Shown here: piece by piece, positions 48,934 through 57,758 of the stretch
How the letters are laid out: each line of letters starts with the position of its first letter
How positions within the stretch are numbered: the first letter of the stretch is position 1
Assembly: GCA_963835535.1 (NCBI GenBank)
Contig: CAWIFL010000004.1
Location: 186,001-250,000 of the forward strand
DNA: 64,000 bases
From: Fen-1245 sp963835535
GTDB lineage: Bacteria > Gemmatimonadota > Gemmatimonadetes > Gemmatimonadales > JACORV01
Direction of reading: 5' to 3'
The notes under the pieces: generated by a model
What the model saw: only the letters and a program-made list of their open reading frames with translations
The model's database searches: none
What the model was told of the DNA's origin: nothing
Position numbers and translations under genes: made by a program

Positions 48934-50921
48934 CGGGTCTCGAGGATCGCGCGCGCCACGTGGTCCGCGACGGCCATGATCGTGATCATCGGGTTCACAC
49001 CGCTCGAAGTCGGGAAGGCGCTGGCGTCCGCCACGTACAGCCCCCGCACGTCGTGCGATTCACCGGCTTCGCCGACCACCGAGTGGGCCGGGTCGGCGCC
49101 CATCGCGCAGCTCGCCATCTGGTGGAAGGTGATGTACGACATCCGGCAGTGCCGGTAGCCGCGGCCGTCCATCGCGGCGCCGAAGCGCTCGAGCCAGCCC
49201 TTGTCGCCGGGCCGCGCGCGCGCCGGGGGCGTGTGGAGCGAGAAGATCTCCGTGGCGCCCGCCGCGGCGAGCAGCTCGGCGGCGCCCGTGAGCCCGCGGC
49301 GCGCGTGCTCGAGATCGAATCCGGAGAGCTCGTAGTGGACGCGGGGCCTCCCCTCGCGGCTCGTCTCCACCCGCCCGGCGTCCCGATCACGCACCAGGAC
49401 GCCGACGATGCTGAGATTGCCCAGCCGTGACACGTCCTGCTTGAACTGCGCCGCGCTCTCCCAGCCGAAGCCCGAGGCCGGGAGCGCGAAGTGCACCGGC
49501 GCGGTCTCGAACTTCACGCCGTACCCGTCCCGCTGGTCGGCGAACTGATCGGAGTAGCGGGTCTGGAGGCCGCCGGTCCACGGCTCGACGCGCTCGGGGA
49601 AGATCCCCGCCACCGCCGTCGCGGGATGGAGGCGCAGGCCCCGCCCGATGTTGCGGTTGGCGAGGCCCGACCGGGCCAGGAGCGCCGGCGTGTAAATCGC
49701 GCCGCAGGCCGCGACCACCACCGGGGCGCGGACGGTGAGCGAGTGGGGCTTCCCTCCGGGGGTGCGGACCGTCGCGACGGCGCCGGTAGCGCGGCCCCGC
49801 TCGATCAGGATCCGCTCGACGTCGCAGTGCGCCACCAGCCGGGCGCCGGCGATCGCCGCGTCCGCGAGGTAGGTGCGCGCGGTGGAGTTCTTGGCGCCGT
49901 GCCGGCAGCCGTAGGTGCAGAACCCGCACTCGAGCCCTTCCTTGCAGCCGGTCACGTTCCGCGGAATGACGTCCAGGTGCCAGCCGAGGGCGCGGCAGCC
50001 GCGCTCCAGGATGGCGTCGCGCACGCCGGGCGTGGACCAGAGCGTGTTGACGTCGAGCCGCCGGCTGACGCGCGCGAGCGACTCCTCGAAGGGCGCGGCC
50101 CCGAAGAAGGGCAGGCCGCTCAGCCGCGCCCACTCCTCGCGGGTCGCGGCCGGGAGCGGGAAGCTGGTCGTGTAGTTGATCACCGTTCCGCCGCCGAGGC
50201 AGCTCCCGGCCAGGATCGGCATCGAGCCGCTCTGCGTCATGAGGAGGCCGCCGTCGAGGTAGAGCGCGCCGAGCATGTCACCCTCGACCTGCGTCATGTC
50301 CGCGGAGCCCGGGTTGCCGCCCTTCTCGAGCACCACGACGCTCCGGCCGGCCTGGGCGAGTAGACCCGCCACGACGCCGCCCCCGGCGCCGGAGCCGAGC
50401 ACGACCGCGTCGCAGTCGAGCACGGTGTCCCGTTCCACCGCCAGGGTCGGCAGGGGCGCCACCGCGGCGGCCGGCTGCGGGAGCGGGCCCGGATAGCCCG
50501 TCGCGCGCCACGCCGGGTGACCGCCGTCCTCCATCGGCCAGCAGTAGTACGCGACGTGCGCAAGGCGCTTGAGGGCCTGGAACCCGGCGCGGCGCAGCGG
50601 AATGGACGAGGTGGCGTAATCCCGGAGCGTCGCCTCGCGCGCCGTGGCGTCCATCGCCTGGAGCGACTTGAATCGTCCCGTCAACAGCAGGTTCGCGGCC
50701 GGTGAACCGAGGCCGGCGAGGAGCATCTTGAGCCGGGACCGGTCGAGCGGGTCCTGCAGGGAGGCGATGAGGCGCGTTACGCGCTCGACGGTGCGGGCCG
50801 CGCGGGCGCCGGCGGCGAACAGGCCGCCGGGATCGTCGTCGCGGCGGATCTCGGGCACCAGCGTCTCGCACACGGCGGCGAGGACGGCGCGCTGATCGGC
50901 GGAGAGTTCTTCTGGCAGCAC
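48930..50921 (-). CDS. GMC-family FAD oxidoreductase (long-chain-alcohol-oxidase-like)
   Basis: A 663-residue flavin enzyme oxidising alcohols to carbonyls. An N-terminal helical domain (ELSADQRAVLAAVCETLVPE) of the type found in fatty-alcohol oxidases and gluconate dehydrogenase accessory subunits is followed by FAD-binding VLGSGAGGGVVAGLLAQAG and VVVLEKGG. The GMC block GSCLGGGTVINYTTSFPLP and the C-terminal active-site region AMGADPAHSVVGEAGESHDV come later, with GLYVADASAFPTSSGVNPM at the end. A Cys cluster CKEGLECGFCTYGC (about residue 326) is typical of the plant/bacterial FAO subgroup. It is first gene of the operon with the two-component system, coupled by GTGA. Confidence 0.9.
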   Translation of the reverse strand: MLPEELSADQRAVLAAVCETLVPEIRRDDDPGGLFAAGARAARTVERVTRLIASLQDPLDRSRLKMLLAGLGSPAANLLLTGRFKSLQAMDATAREATLRDYATSSIPLRRAGFQALKRLAHVAYYCWPMEDGGHPAWRATGYPGPLPQPAAAVAPLPTLAVERDTVLDCDAVVLGSGAGGGVVAGLLAQAGRSVVVLEKGGNPGSADMTQVEGDMLGALYLDGGLLMTQSGSMPILAGSCLGGGTVINYTTSFPLPAATREEWARLSGLPFFGAAPFEESLARVSRRLDVNTLWSTPGVRDAILERGCRALGWHLDVIPRNVTGCKEGLECGFCTYGCRHGAKNSTARTYLADAAIAGARLVAHCDVERILIERGRATGAVATVRTPGGKPHSLTVRAPVVVAACGAIYTPALLARSGLANRNIGRGLRLHPATAVAGIFPERVEPWTGGLQTRYSDQFADQRDGYGVKFETAPVHFALPASGFGWESAAQFKQDVSRLGNLSIVGVLVRDRDAGRVETSREGRPRVHYELSGFDLEHARRGLTGAAELLAAAGATEIFSLHTPPARARPGDKGWLERFGAAMDGRGYRHCRMSYITFHQMASCAMGADPAHSVVGEAGESHDVRGLYVADASAFPTSSGVNPMITIMAVADHVARAILETR

Positions 50922-50943
50922 TCGGTCCCGAACGGGGGACGTT

Positions 50944-50955
50944 CAACTTAAGTTG
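50944..50955. promoter_or_regulatory. 12-bp palindrome in divergent spacer
   Basis: A perfect CAACTTAAGTTG sits in the 61-bp spacer between the divergent GMC oxidoreductase (start 50921) and DinB-like (start 50983) genes. It is a candidate operator that could control both; the regulator is unknown. Confidence 0.4.
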
Positions 50956-50982
50956 TGGCGTCCGCTACAGCGAGGCGTTGCG

Positions 50983-51480
50983 ATGGGCCGTGCCGACGCG
51001 AGAATCTCGATGCTGCTCAAGGTCCTCGACGGGGCGTTCGTGGCGCGGGGGTGGCAGGGCGCGACGTTGAGCGGCGCGGTGCGCGGCCTGACGGCGAAAC
51101 AGGCGCTGTGGCGCCCCGGAGGTGACCGGTCACGACACAACATCTGGGAGCTGGTCCTGCACACGGCCTACTGGAAGCACGTGGTGCGGGAGCGGGCGGA
51201 GGGCAAGGGTCGGACCGCGTTCCCGCGTTCGCCCCGCAACTTCCCCGGCCTCCCGGCTCGCGCGGACGCCGCGGCGTGGAAGACGGACGTCGCGCTGATG
51301 AAGCGCCAGCACGCGCTCCTGAGGCGCGCGGTGGCGCGCCTGTCGCCGGCCCGGCTCGACGCCCCCGTGAACCGCTCCCCGTGGGTCGTGGCCGAACAGA
51401 TCTTCGGCGTCGCCGCCCACGACCTGTACCACACCGGCCAGATCCAACTTCTGAAGGCACTCCAGCGGCGGAAGCGCTAG
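50983..51480 (+). CDS. DinB/YfiT-like metal-dependent protein
   Basis: A 165-residue four-helix-bundle protein of the DinB superfamily, whose members bind a divalent metal through three histidines and often act as thiol- or stress-related transferases. Ligand candidates are His in NIWELVLHTAYWKH and the two in VAAHDLYHTGQIQLL. ATG 50983 is chosen for its GAGG site 7 nt upstream; the longer frame begins near the palindrome. It is transcribed divergently from the GMC gene. Its substrate is unknown. Confidence 0.85.
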   Translation: MGRADARISMLLKVLDGAFVARGWQGATLSGAVRGLTAKQALWRPGGDRSRHNIWELVLHTAYWKHVVRERAEGKGRTAFPRSPRNFPGLPARADAAAWKTDVALMKRQHALLRRAVARLSPARLDAPVNRSPWVVAEQIFGVAAHDLYHTGQIQLLKALQRRKR

Positions 51481-51488
51481 GGGTCGGC

Positions 51489-51965
51489 TCAGCGTGCCTG
51501 GCTGATCGTGATCTTGAAGCCGTCCGGGTCGGCGATCGCGAAGTCGCGCTCGCCCCACGACTCGTCCTGCGGGTCGTGGAGGAGCGTGCCGCCCCGCGCC
51601 TTGATCTGCGCGGCGATCACGTCAACGCTCTGCCTCGTGGTGCAGTAGATCCGGAACCCCGTGCCCTTGTCGCGGTCGCGGCCCAGCTTCCAGTCGTCCT
51701 GGCCCAGGTAGAACTCCACGGAGCCCGCGCGGAGCGTGGCGCCGCGCAGCTCGCCGTCCTTCTCCCAGCGCTCCGCGACGACGCAGCCCAGCACGTTCTG
51801 GTACCAGGCGACGCTGCGATGGATGTCGTTCACGGTGTAGCCGGGGGTCGCGGCCCGGAGCCGCAGGGTCTCCGGCTGCTTGCGGGTGGGGCGGGCCTTG
51901 GGACGCGCCGCCTTGCGGGCGACCTTCCTGGCGGGCTTCCGGGTGCTCTTCTTCTTGGCCGGCAT
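51489..51965 (-). CDS. VOC/glyoxalase-fold protein with histone H1-like basic tail
   Basis: A 158-residue protein. Residues 1-30 are a Lys/Arg/Ala/Pro tail (AKKKSTRKPARKVARKAARP), like histone H1 or AlgP tails. Residues of about 35-158 form a single vicinal-oxygen-chelate domain (GYTVNDIHRSVAWYQNVLGC, YLGQDDWKLG, GERDFAIADPDGFKITISQ). VOC proteins use a metal site for isomerase, dioxygenase or resistance reactions; here the tail would bind nucleic acid or an acidic partner. ATG 51965 has AAGGA upstream. It converges on the DinB-like gene with a gap of 8 bp. Confidence 0.85.
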   Translation of the reverse strand: MPAKKKSTRKPARKVARKAARPKARPTRKQPETLRLRAATPGYTVNDIHRSVAWYQNVLGCVVAERWEKDGELRGATLRAGSVEFYLGQDDWKLGRDRDKGTGFRIYCTTRQSVDVIAAQIKARGGTLLHDPQDESWGERDFAIADPDGFKITISQAR

Positions 51966-52115
51966 GGCGTCTGTCCTTGGTGTTCGGTGAAGCATCAAGC
52001 CTAGCGCGCCGCCCCCGCTCCCGCCAGCGACCCTCCTCGCGTATCACTTATCAGGTGGATCCAACGCGCATCACGCCGCACTCATCATCCATCACTCATC
52101 TGGGGGGTTAGCGTC

Positions 52116-52544
52116 ATGCCCGTTCGCAACGCATCGGCCGTCTGGGAAGGCGGCCTTCGGGGAGGCAAGGGGACGTTCAAGGCGGGGAGCGGCACGGTCG
52201 GCGGCAACTACGGGTTCGGATCGCGCTTCGAGGAGGCGCCGGGCTCCAATCCCGAGGAGCTGATCGCCGCGGCGCACGCCGCGTGTTTCAGCATGGCGCT
52301 CTCGGCGGGGCTGGAGCGCGGGGGGAAGGTCCCGACGCGCGTCGAGACCAAGGCGGCGTGCACGATCGAGAAGGTCGGCGACGCCTTCCGGATCACGAAG
52401 ATGAGGCTGGTGGTACGCGCCAAAGTGCCGGGACTCGACCAGGCGGGCTTCGCCAAGGCGGCCGAAGACGCCAAGAACGGGTGCCCGGTCTCCAACGCCC
52501 TCAAGGGCAACGTCGCCTTCGAGCTCGACGCGAAGCTGGAGTAA
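52116..52544 (+). CDS. osmC: OsmC-type peroxiredoxin
   Basis: A 142-residue OsmC family thiol peroxidase that reduces organic hydroperoxides. The N-terminal GFGSRFEEAPGSNPEELIAA matches the family, as do the two catalytic cysteines in AHAACFSMALS and AKNGCPVSNAL, at normal spacing. Length equals E. coli OsmC. GGGGGG stands upstream of ATG 52116. The upstream 150 bp contains a CATCACTCATC-type direct repeat and no clear operator. The gene is single and converges on the tricorn-type protease. Confidence 0.93.
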   Translation: MPVRNASAVWEGGLRGGKGTFKAGSGTVGGNYGFGSRFEEAPGSNPEELIAAAHAACFSMALSAGLERGGKVPTRVETKAACTIEKVGDAFRITKMRLVVRAKVPGLDQAGFAKAAEDAKNGCPVSNALKGNVAFELDAKLE

Positions 52545-52550
52545 CTCCCG

Positions 52551-55500
52551 CTACGGCCGCTGCGCCGGCCTCGGATAGGCCGGCGCGGGCGGCACCGGGA
52601 CGGGGTGCTCCCGGATCTGCTGCTCGAGATACGCGAGGCCCGCCTCGAGCTGGGCATCGGCGCCGCCGAAGGTCGCGTGCGGCAGGTTGTCCACCACCGT
52701 GTCGGGGTCCACGCCGTGGCCCTCGACCAGCCACGCGCCTTCCGGCCCGTACACGCCGAACTCGGCGGCGGTGGCGATCCCGCGATCGACCAGGACGTTG
52801 CTGGACGTGAGCCAGATCTCGCCGCCCCAGGTGCGCGTGCCGATGATCCGGCCCAGGCCGAGGCGCCGGAACCCCTCGCTGAATGCCTCGCCGTCGGACG
52901 CGGTGTTCCCGTCCACCAGCAACGCGAGGTGGCCCCGGAACGCGGACTGCATGTTCCAGTAGGGGTTGCCGACCCGCGGCTGCCAGTACATCCACGCCTT
53001 CCGGAGCAGGCGGCCCAGGATCCAGCTGTCGATGTTGCCGCCGTTGTTGTGGCGGACGTCGATGATCAGCCCCTGCCGGTTGAAAACCGGATAGAACTCG
53101 CGGACCCACTGCGCCATGTCGCTGGATGTCATCGCCCTCAGGTGCACGTACCCGATCTGGCCGTGACTGGCGCTGTCCACCAGGAGCCGGCGCGAGTACT
53201 CCCAGTCGTCGTACCGCAGGCCCTGCGCCCGCTGCTCCGGAATCGACGTGACGATCACGTCGCGCGTCGCCGCGGCGCCGGCGGGCTTGATGCGCAGGCG
53301 CACCTGGTGGTCGGCCTGGTTGCGGAGGAGCAGCGCGGGATCGGGCACGCTCAGCGTTGCGACCCCGTCGATCATCTGAATGACGTCGCCCTCCTTGACG
53401 CTCACATCGGGCTGCGCCAGCGGCGAGAGCTGCGACGGATAGTCGGGATCCGAGCGATAGATGCGCGCCACGCGCCAGCCCCCGCCGGCGCTGTCCCGGT
53501 CGAGAACCGCGCCCAAGAAGCCGGGTTGGATCTGGTCGCGCCCGCGGCGCAGGTCGCCGCCGTACACGAAGGTGTGGAGGGCGGACAGGTTGCTCACCAT
53601 CTGCGCCAGGAGATCGGACAGCTCGTCGCGATCGGTGACGCGGTCCACCAGCGGCTGATACTTCCGCAGGATCGCGGGCCAGTCGTTGCCGTGCATCCCG
53701 CGGTCGTAGAAGTAGTCGCGCTCCAGGCGCCACGCCTCGACGAACATCTGCCGCCATTCCTCGCGCGGCGGGTACGAGAACGCCCAGCCGGAGAGGTCCA
53801 CCTTCGTCTTGGCACCCAGCGTCGCGTTCGCCGACGCGCTGGCCTCGATCACGTGCAGGTCGTTGCCCTTCCGGACGAGCAGCTTCTTCCCGTCGGCCGA
53901 GAGCTCGTAGCCGCGAATGTCCTCGACCAGCCGGACCGGGTCCCCGGGATCGCTCTTCACGTCCAGCGCCATCAGATGCCGCTTCCCGTTGACGTCCGAC
54001 TCTTGCGTGGTCCAGAAAAGGCGGCTGCCGTTCACCGTGAGGTCGCCGAGGTTGCCCGCGGGGACCGGCACCTCGTAGAGACGTTGCGCGATGCCGTCGA
54101 GCGTCACCGTGACCGGGTGCGTACTGTCGGCGGCGGCCTTCTTCGTCGTGTCGGCGAGCGCCCGACGGCTGCGGGATGCCACGGCGGCGGGCGCTGACGC
54201 CGCGGTTGCCGGACGGCGCGCGCTGTCTTCCTTCACCAGCTCGTCGGCGGGACGGAAGGGGGAGCGCAAACCGGTCGTCAGCGCGAGCTGATAGATCCTG
54301 GTCTGCTTGTCGAAGAACGGTTCCGGCGCGCGCGGCCCCCACGGCGCGCCGACCAGGCTCTGGAAGTTCCGGTCGGAGAGGAAGTAGAGCCACTTCCCGT
54401 CGGGGCTCCAGGCCGGGCTGTACGAGTCCACGCGGTCGCTGGTGACGGGGATGGCGCGACCCTGCTCGATCGAATGCAGCACGATGCGCCCGAAGGTGGC
54501 GCTCGGCGCGACGTACGCGAGCCACTTGCTGTCCGGTGACCAGGTGAGGTCGGAAAACTCCCCGTCGCTCGACGCCGCGATCCTGGTCGCCGTCTTGGCC
54601 GCGAGGTCGTAGAGCCAGAGCTGCTGGTTCTTGTCGGCATAGGCGAGGGACTTCCCGTCGGGGGACATGACGCCGTCGAACCGGAGCACGTCGGCCCCGC
54701 TGGTCATCTGCTCCGGCTCGCCGACGCCGTTCGCAGGGAGGCGCCACCAATCCGTCTCTCCCGTCTGGTCGGAGAGGACGTAGACGGACGCGCCGTCGGG
54801 GGCGAACCGAGCGGAGCGGTACCGCACACCCGGATGCCGCGACGCTTCGACGAGGCGGCCCGGCCCCACCGGCGCCACGAAGACCTGGCCGCGCGCGGTC
54901 AGCACGACCCGGTCGCCCGTGGCCGAGAGGTGGGCCGCGGAGAGGTACTCCATCGGGCTGGTGACCCAGTGCTCGCGCGCCTGGTCGAGGTCCGAGGCCA
55001 GGGTGATCGGGATCTCGTGGTCCTCGCCGGTCGCGATGGTGAAGAGGCGGAGGTCGGCGCCGAGCTGGTAGACGATGCGGCCGTCGTCGAGCGACGCCCC
55101 GCGGATGTCCCACTCGCTGTGATGCGTGTGCTGCCGCAGGTCCCCCCCGTCGGGCGTCATGGACCAGAGGTTCATCGTCCCGTCGCGGTCGCTCAGGAAG
55201 TAGATGCGGCCCTGCCAGACCATCGGGTTCTTCGAGGTGCCAGCGTAGCCAGCCGTCAGCGGCCGGGCCTCGGCGTCGCCGGGCCCGAAGCGCCAGAGAT
55301 TCTGCGCCGTGCCGCCGTGGTAGCGCCGCGTGTGGCTCCCCTGGAAAGCCAGGCGGGTGAAGAAGAGGGTGCCCGCGCCGTCGTACGCGCCGTCGGCCGC
55401 CTGCGCCAGCGGCACGAGCGCCGGTGCATCGGTGGCCGTGTCGAGGCGCACCAGCTGCGTATTCGGGAGCGTCGAGAAGTTGCGGGTCGCGTAGAGGATC

Positions 55501-55853
55501 GCGCCGTCGGGGGTCCATCCGACGACGGTGGTGTTGCCGGCGAACGTGCGACGGGTGGGGAGCCCGCCCGCGATCGGCATCGTGTACACGTCGGCGGGGC
55601 CCTCATAGGTCCCGGTGAACGCGACCGTCCGCCCGTCCCGCGAGATCGCGGCGTTGGTCTCCAGGCCCGGGTTCGAGGTCAACCGCTGCGCGCGGCCGCC
55701 CTGGGCCCCTACCACCCAGAGATCTCCTTCTGCGGTGAAGACGAGCGTGTCACCGTGAATGGAGGGGAAGCGGTAATAGCCGCGCGGCGCGGGAGCCTGC
55801 GCGGCCATGGGGACGAAGGCGAGGAGCAGGGCAAGCGCGATGGGCAGTCTCAT
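52551..55853 (-). CDS. Secreted tricorn-type S41 protease
   Basis: An 1100-residue exported tricorn-like peptidase that would process oligopeptides. The signal peptide (IALALLLAFVPMAAQ) is followed by two WD40/TolB-type beta-propellers (about residues 25-600), with repeated AxSRDGRTVAF- and WSPDGKWLYFLSD-type motifs. The C1 helical domain (about 690-770) has the catalytic His in NLSALHTFVYGG, a PDZ domain follows (about 770-850), and the C2 catalytic core has Ser in DGNTASDGEAFSEG. VDVRHNNGGNID and TRTWGGEIWL complete the S41 signature. ATG 55853 starts the signal peptide. It is single-gene, divergent from the kinase pair. Confidence 0.93.
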   Translation of the reverse strand: MRLPIALALLLAFVPMAAQAPAPRGYYRFPSIHGDTLVFTAEGDLWVVGAQGGRAQRLTSNPGLETNAAISRDGRTVAFTGTYEGPADVYTMPIAGGLPTRRTFAGNTTVVGWTPDGAILYATRNFSTLPNTQLVRLDTATDAPALVPLAQAADGAYDGAGTLFFTRLAFQGSHTRRYHGGTAQNLWRFGPGDAEARPLTAGYAGTSKNPMVWQGRIYFLSDRDGTMNLWSMTPDGGDLRQHTHHSEWDIRGASLDDGRIVYQLGADLRLFTIATGEDHEIPITLASDLDQAREHWVTSPMEYLSAAHLSATGDRVVLTARGQVFVAPVGPGRLVEASRHPGVRYRSARFAPDGASVYVLSDQTGETDWWRLPANGVGEPEQMTSGADVLRFDGVMSPDGKSLAYADKNQQLWLYDLAAKTATRIAASSDGEFSDLTWSPDSKWLAYVAPSATFGRIVLHSIEQGRAIPVTSDRVDSYSPAWSPDGKWLYFLSDRNFQSLVGAPWGPRAPEPFFDKQTRIYQLALTTGLRSPFRPADELVKEDSARRPATAASAPAAVASRSRRALADTTKKAAADSTHPVTVTLDGIAQRLYEVPVPAGNLGDLTVNGSRLFWTTQESDVNGKRHLMALDVKSDPGDPVRLVEDIRGYELSADGKKLLVRKGNDLHVIEASASANATLGAKTKVDLSGWAFSYPPREEWRQMFVEAWRLERDYFYDRGMHGNDWPAILRKYQPLVDRVTDRDELSDLLAQMVSNLSALHTFVYGGDLRRGRDQIQPGFLGAVLDRDSAGGGWRVARIYRSDPDYPSQLSPLAQPDVSVKEGDVIQMIDGVATLSVPDPALLLRNQADHQVRLRIKPAGAAATRDVIVTSIPEQRAQGLRYDDWEYSRRLLVDSASHGQIGYVHLRAMTSSDMAQWVREFYPVFNRQGLIIDVRHNNGGNIDSWILGRLLRKAWMYWQPRVGNPYWNMQSAFRGHLALLVDGNTASDGEAFSEGFRRLGLGRIIGTRTWGGEIWLTSSNVLVDRGIATAAEFGVYGPEGAWLVEGHGVDPDTVVDNLPHATFGGADAQLEAGLAYLEQQIREHPVPVPPAPAYPRPAQRP

Positions 55854-55968
55854 GGCGCCCAACTTATGGAACGGGGTGCCGGGCGTCGAGACTGCGCTGG
55901 CAGTCGCCCGCCGGGGTCGGTATACTCGGCAGGCGACGGCGGCATTCCTCCCTGCACAGAGCGTCGAG

Positions 55969-56742
55969 ATGGCTTCGGGCAACTTCCACATCGGCATCAT
56001 GGGCAACCTCTTCTCCGGGAAGACGACGCTCATGAACGCCCTGGCCGGCGATCCCTACCGGTCCGAGCTGTCCGGCCTGCTCGGCACGGCGGAGACCCAT
56101 TCGTTCTCCGAGCGCGTCGAGAAGGGCTCGCTCACCGACCAGTGCCTGGCGCTGTTCTACAAGGACCGCGTGGCGAACATCTTCCCCACCGAGACCGCGT
56201 TTCTCTGGATGCGCGTGCTCCAGCAGCGCGAGATCCGGCACCTGATGACCCGGGAGGGGAAGAGCGGGGTCCTCATCCTCGAGGACCGGCCGTTCCTCGA
56301 CGGGCCGGAAGTGTTCGTGAAGCGGATGATCGACTCGGGGGAGATGCCGGCCGCGCACGCCAGGCTCTACTACACCCTCTTCTACCAGCTGCTGCAGGTG
56401 GAGCGCGTCCGCCTGCCCGACCTCACGGTGTACCTGCGGACCGAGCCGGACCTGCTCGAGCGGCGGCGGGCGAAGCGGGCCGAAGAAGGCGACGCGTACG
56501 CCAAGACGATCACCGTCGAGTACCTGCGGGAGATCCACCAGGGGTACGAGCGGCTGGGGGTGCAGTGGCGCGAGACGCTGCGGAAGTACCAGGAATACGC
56601 GATCGTGCCCTCGGACGCGGACATCGTGATCCTGCCGGCGGAGATCGACATGTACGACCACCCCGACTACGTGCACGTGGCGGCGGGAACGATCCGCGAG
56701 AAGGTGCGCCGGATGGTGGCGTCGCGGAAGGCGGGTTCGTGA
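55969..56742 (+). CDS. Deoxynucleoside kinase-like P-loop kinase (first of tandem pair)
   Basis: A 257-residue kinase of the deoxyadenosine/deoxyguanosine kinase-like group. The P-loop is GIMGNLFSGKTTLMNALAG, the DRS-type catalytic motif appears as ILEDRPFLDGPEVF (Glu-Asp-Arg), and the lid contains ERRRAKRAEEGDAYAK. ATG 55969 is chosen as the shortest start preceding the P-loop; the TATACT at 55921-55926 is a -10 candidate. It salvages deoxynucleosides to dNMPs. The next gene is a diverged second kinase overlapping as GTGA, like the tandem dGK/dAK heterodimers of Lactobacillus. Confidence 0.82.
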   Translation: MASGNFHIGIMGNLFSGKTTLMNALAGDPYRSELSGLLGTAETHSFSERVEKGSLTDQCLALFYKDRVANIFPTETAFLWMRVLQQREIRHLMTREGKSGVLILEDRPFLDGPEVFVKRMIDSGEMPAAHARLYYTLFYQLLQVERVRLPDLTVYLRTEPDLLERRRAKRAEEGDAYAKTITVEYLREIHQGYERLGVQWRETLRKYQEYAIVPSDADIVILPAEIDMYDHPDYVHVAAGTIREKVRRMVASRKAGS

Positions 56743-57668
56743 AGGGGGCCGGCCGGATCCTCGAGGTGCGCGAGGACCCGCAGATCCGGCGGCACCAGAT
56801 CGCGAACCGGCTCACGAACGTCGAGCGGCGCCTCCTCACCTACCTGGCGAAGAACCCGACGCTGGTCGTGTGCGTCGGCAACATCGGGGCGGGGAAGAGC
56901 TCGCTGGTGAAGCTGCTGGCGTACAGCACCGGGATGAGCGCCCTGTTCGAGCTGCCCGACGAAGGGTTCGAGGACCACGTCGTGTCGAACCCCTCGCTCT
57001 ATCCCCTGCTCGCGACCGCGAAGAACTCGGCCAAGCGGACGCTGGGGCGCTACTACGGCGCCATCAACGACTTCATCGCCTGCCAGCGCAAGGAGCCGGA
57101 GGGGAGCCCGGCGTGGCAGGCGGCGAAGAAGAACCTCGAGCACGCCGCGCTCGACATCCAGCACGCCTACCTCGACCTCCGGAAGATGCAGCTCGAGGCG
57201 GTGCCGCACCTCGCCGCGTCGACCTGCATCGACGGCTCGCCGCTCGCCGACCGCTTCGCGTTCTGCGAGGTGCTCCACCGCGACATGGACGTGCCGTACC
57301 TGACGGCCGAGTCGCTCCGGGTGATCGACGCGCGCTTGAAGAGCGAGTTCCGGCCGCTGGTCCAGCCGGGGCTGATGGTGCTCCTCAAGAGCCCGATCGA
57401 CTACCTGCTCCGCAACATCCGCGAGCGGCAGCGCGACGAGGAGCAGACGCACTCCGACGAGATCCCCGAGGGGCTCGCGCGGCTGGTGCGGGCCCTGAAC
57501 CCGCGCTACGAGCGGCTGGTGTCGAAGCTCCGGGAGAACGGGCTGTATCGGGGCCCGGTGCTGGCGATCGACGTGTCGAAGATCGACTTTGTCTCCAACG
57601 TGCGGCACCTGATTGCCGTCTACGAGGGGATCGAATCGCTGCTGGTGCCGAAGGACTTCCGGGCCTAG
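56739..57668 (+). CDS. Deoxynucleoside kinase-like P-loop protein (second of tandem pair)
   Basis: A 309-residue P-loop protein related to deoxynucleoside kinases. The Walker A VVCVGNIGAGKSSLVKLLAY follows an N-terminal helical segment, and CIDGSPLADRFAFCEV replaces the usual DRS catalytic motif (Asp-Gly-Ser then Asp-Arg). RNIRERQRDEEQTHSDEIPE forms the arginine-rich lid. It is longer than typical dNKs by about 80 residues, with an insertion between P-loop and catalytic loop. GTG 56739 overlaps the first kinase's stop as GTGA, so the two chains probably form a heterodimer. It ends 14 bp before tRNA-Cys. Confidence 0.8.
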   Translation: MKGAGRILEVREDPQIRRHQIANRLTNVERRLLTYLAKNPTLVVCVGNIGAGKSSLVKLLAYSTGMSALFELPDEGFEDHVVSNPSLYPLLATAKNSAKRTLGRYYGAINDFIACQRKEPEGSPAWQAAKKNLEHAALDIQHAYLDLRKMQLEAVPHLAASTCIDGSPLADRFAFCEVLHRDMDVPYLTAESLRVIDARLKSEFRPLVQPGLMVLLKSPIDYLLRNIRERQRDEEQTHSDEIPEGLARLVRALNPRYERLVSKLRENGLYRGPVLAIDVSKIDFVSNVRHLIAVYEGIESLLVPKDFRA

Positions 57669-57682
57669 TTTTCCTCCCCCAC

Positions 57683-57754
<72 letters not shown>

Positions 57755-57758
57755 CTCG

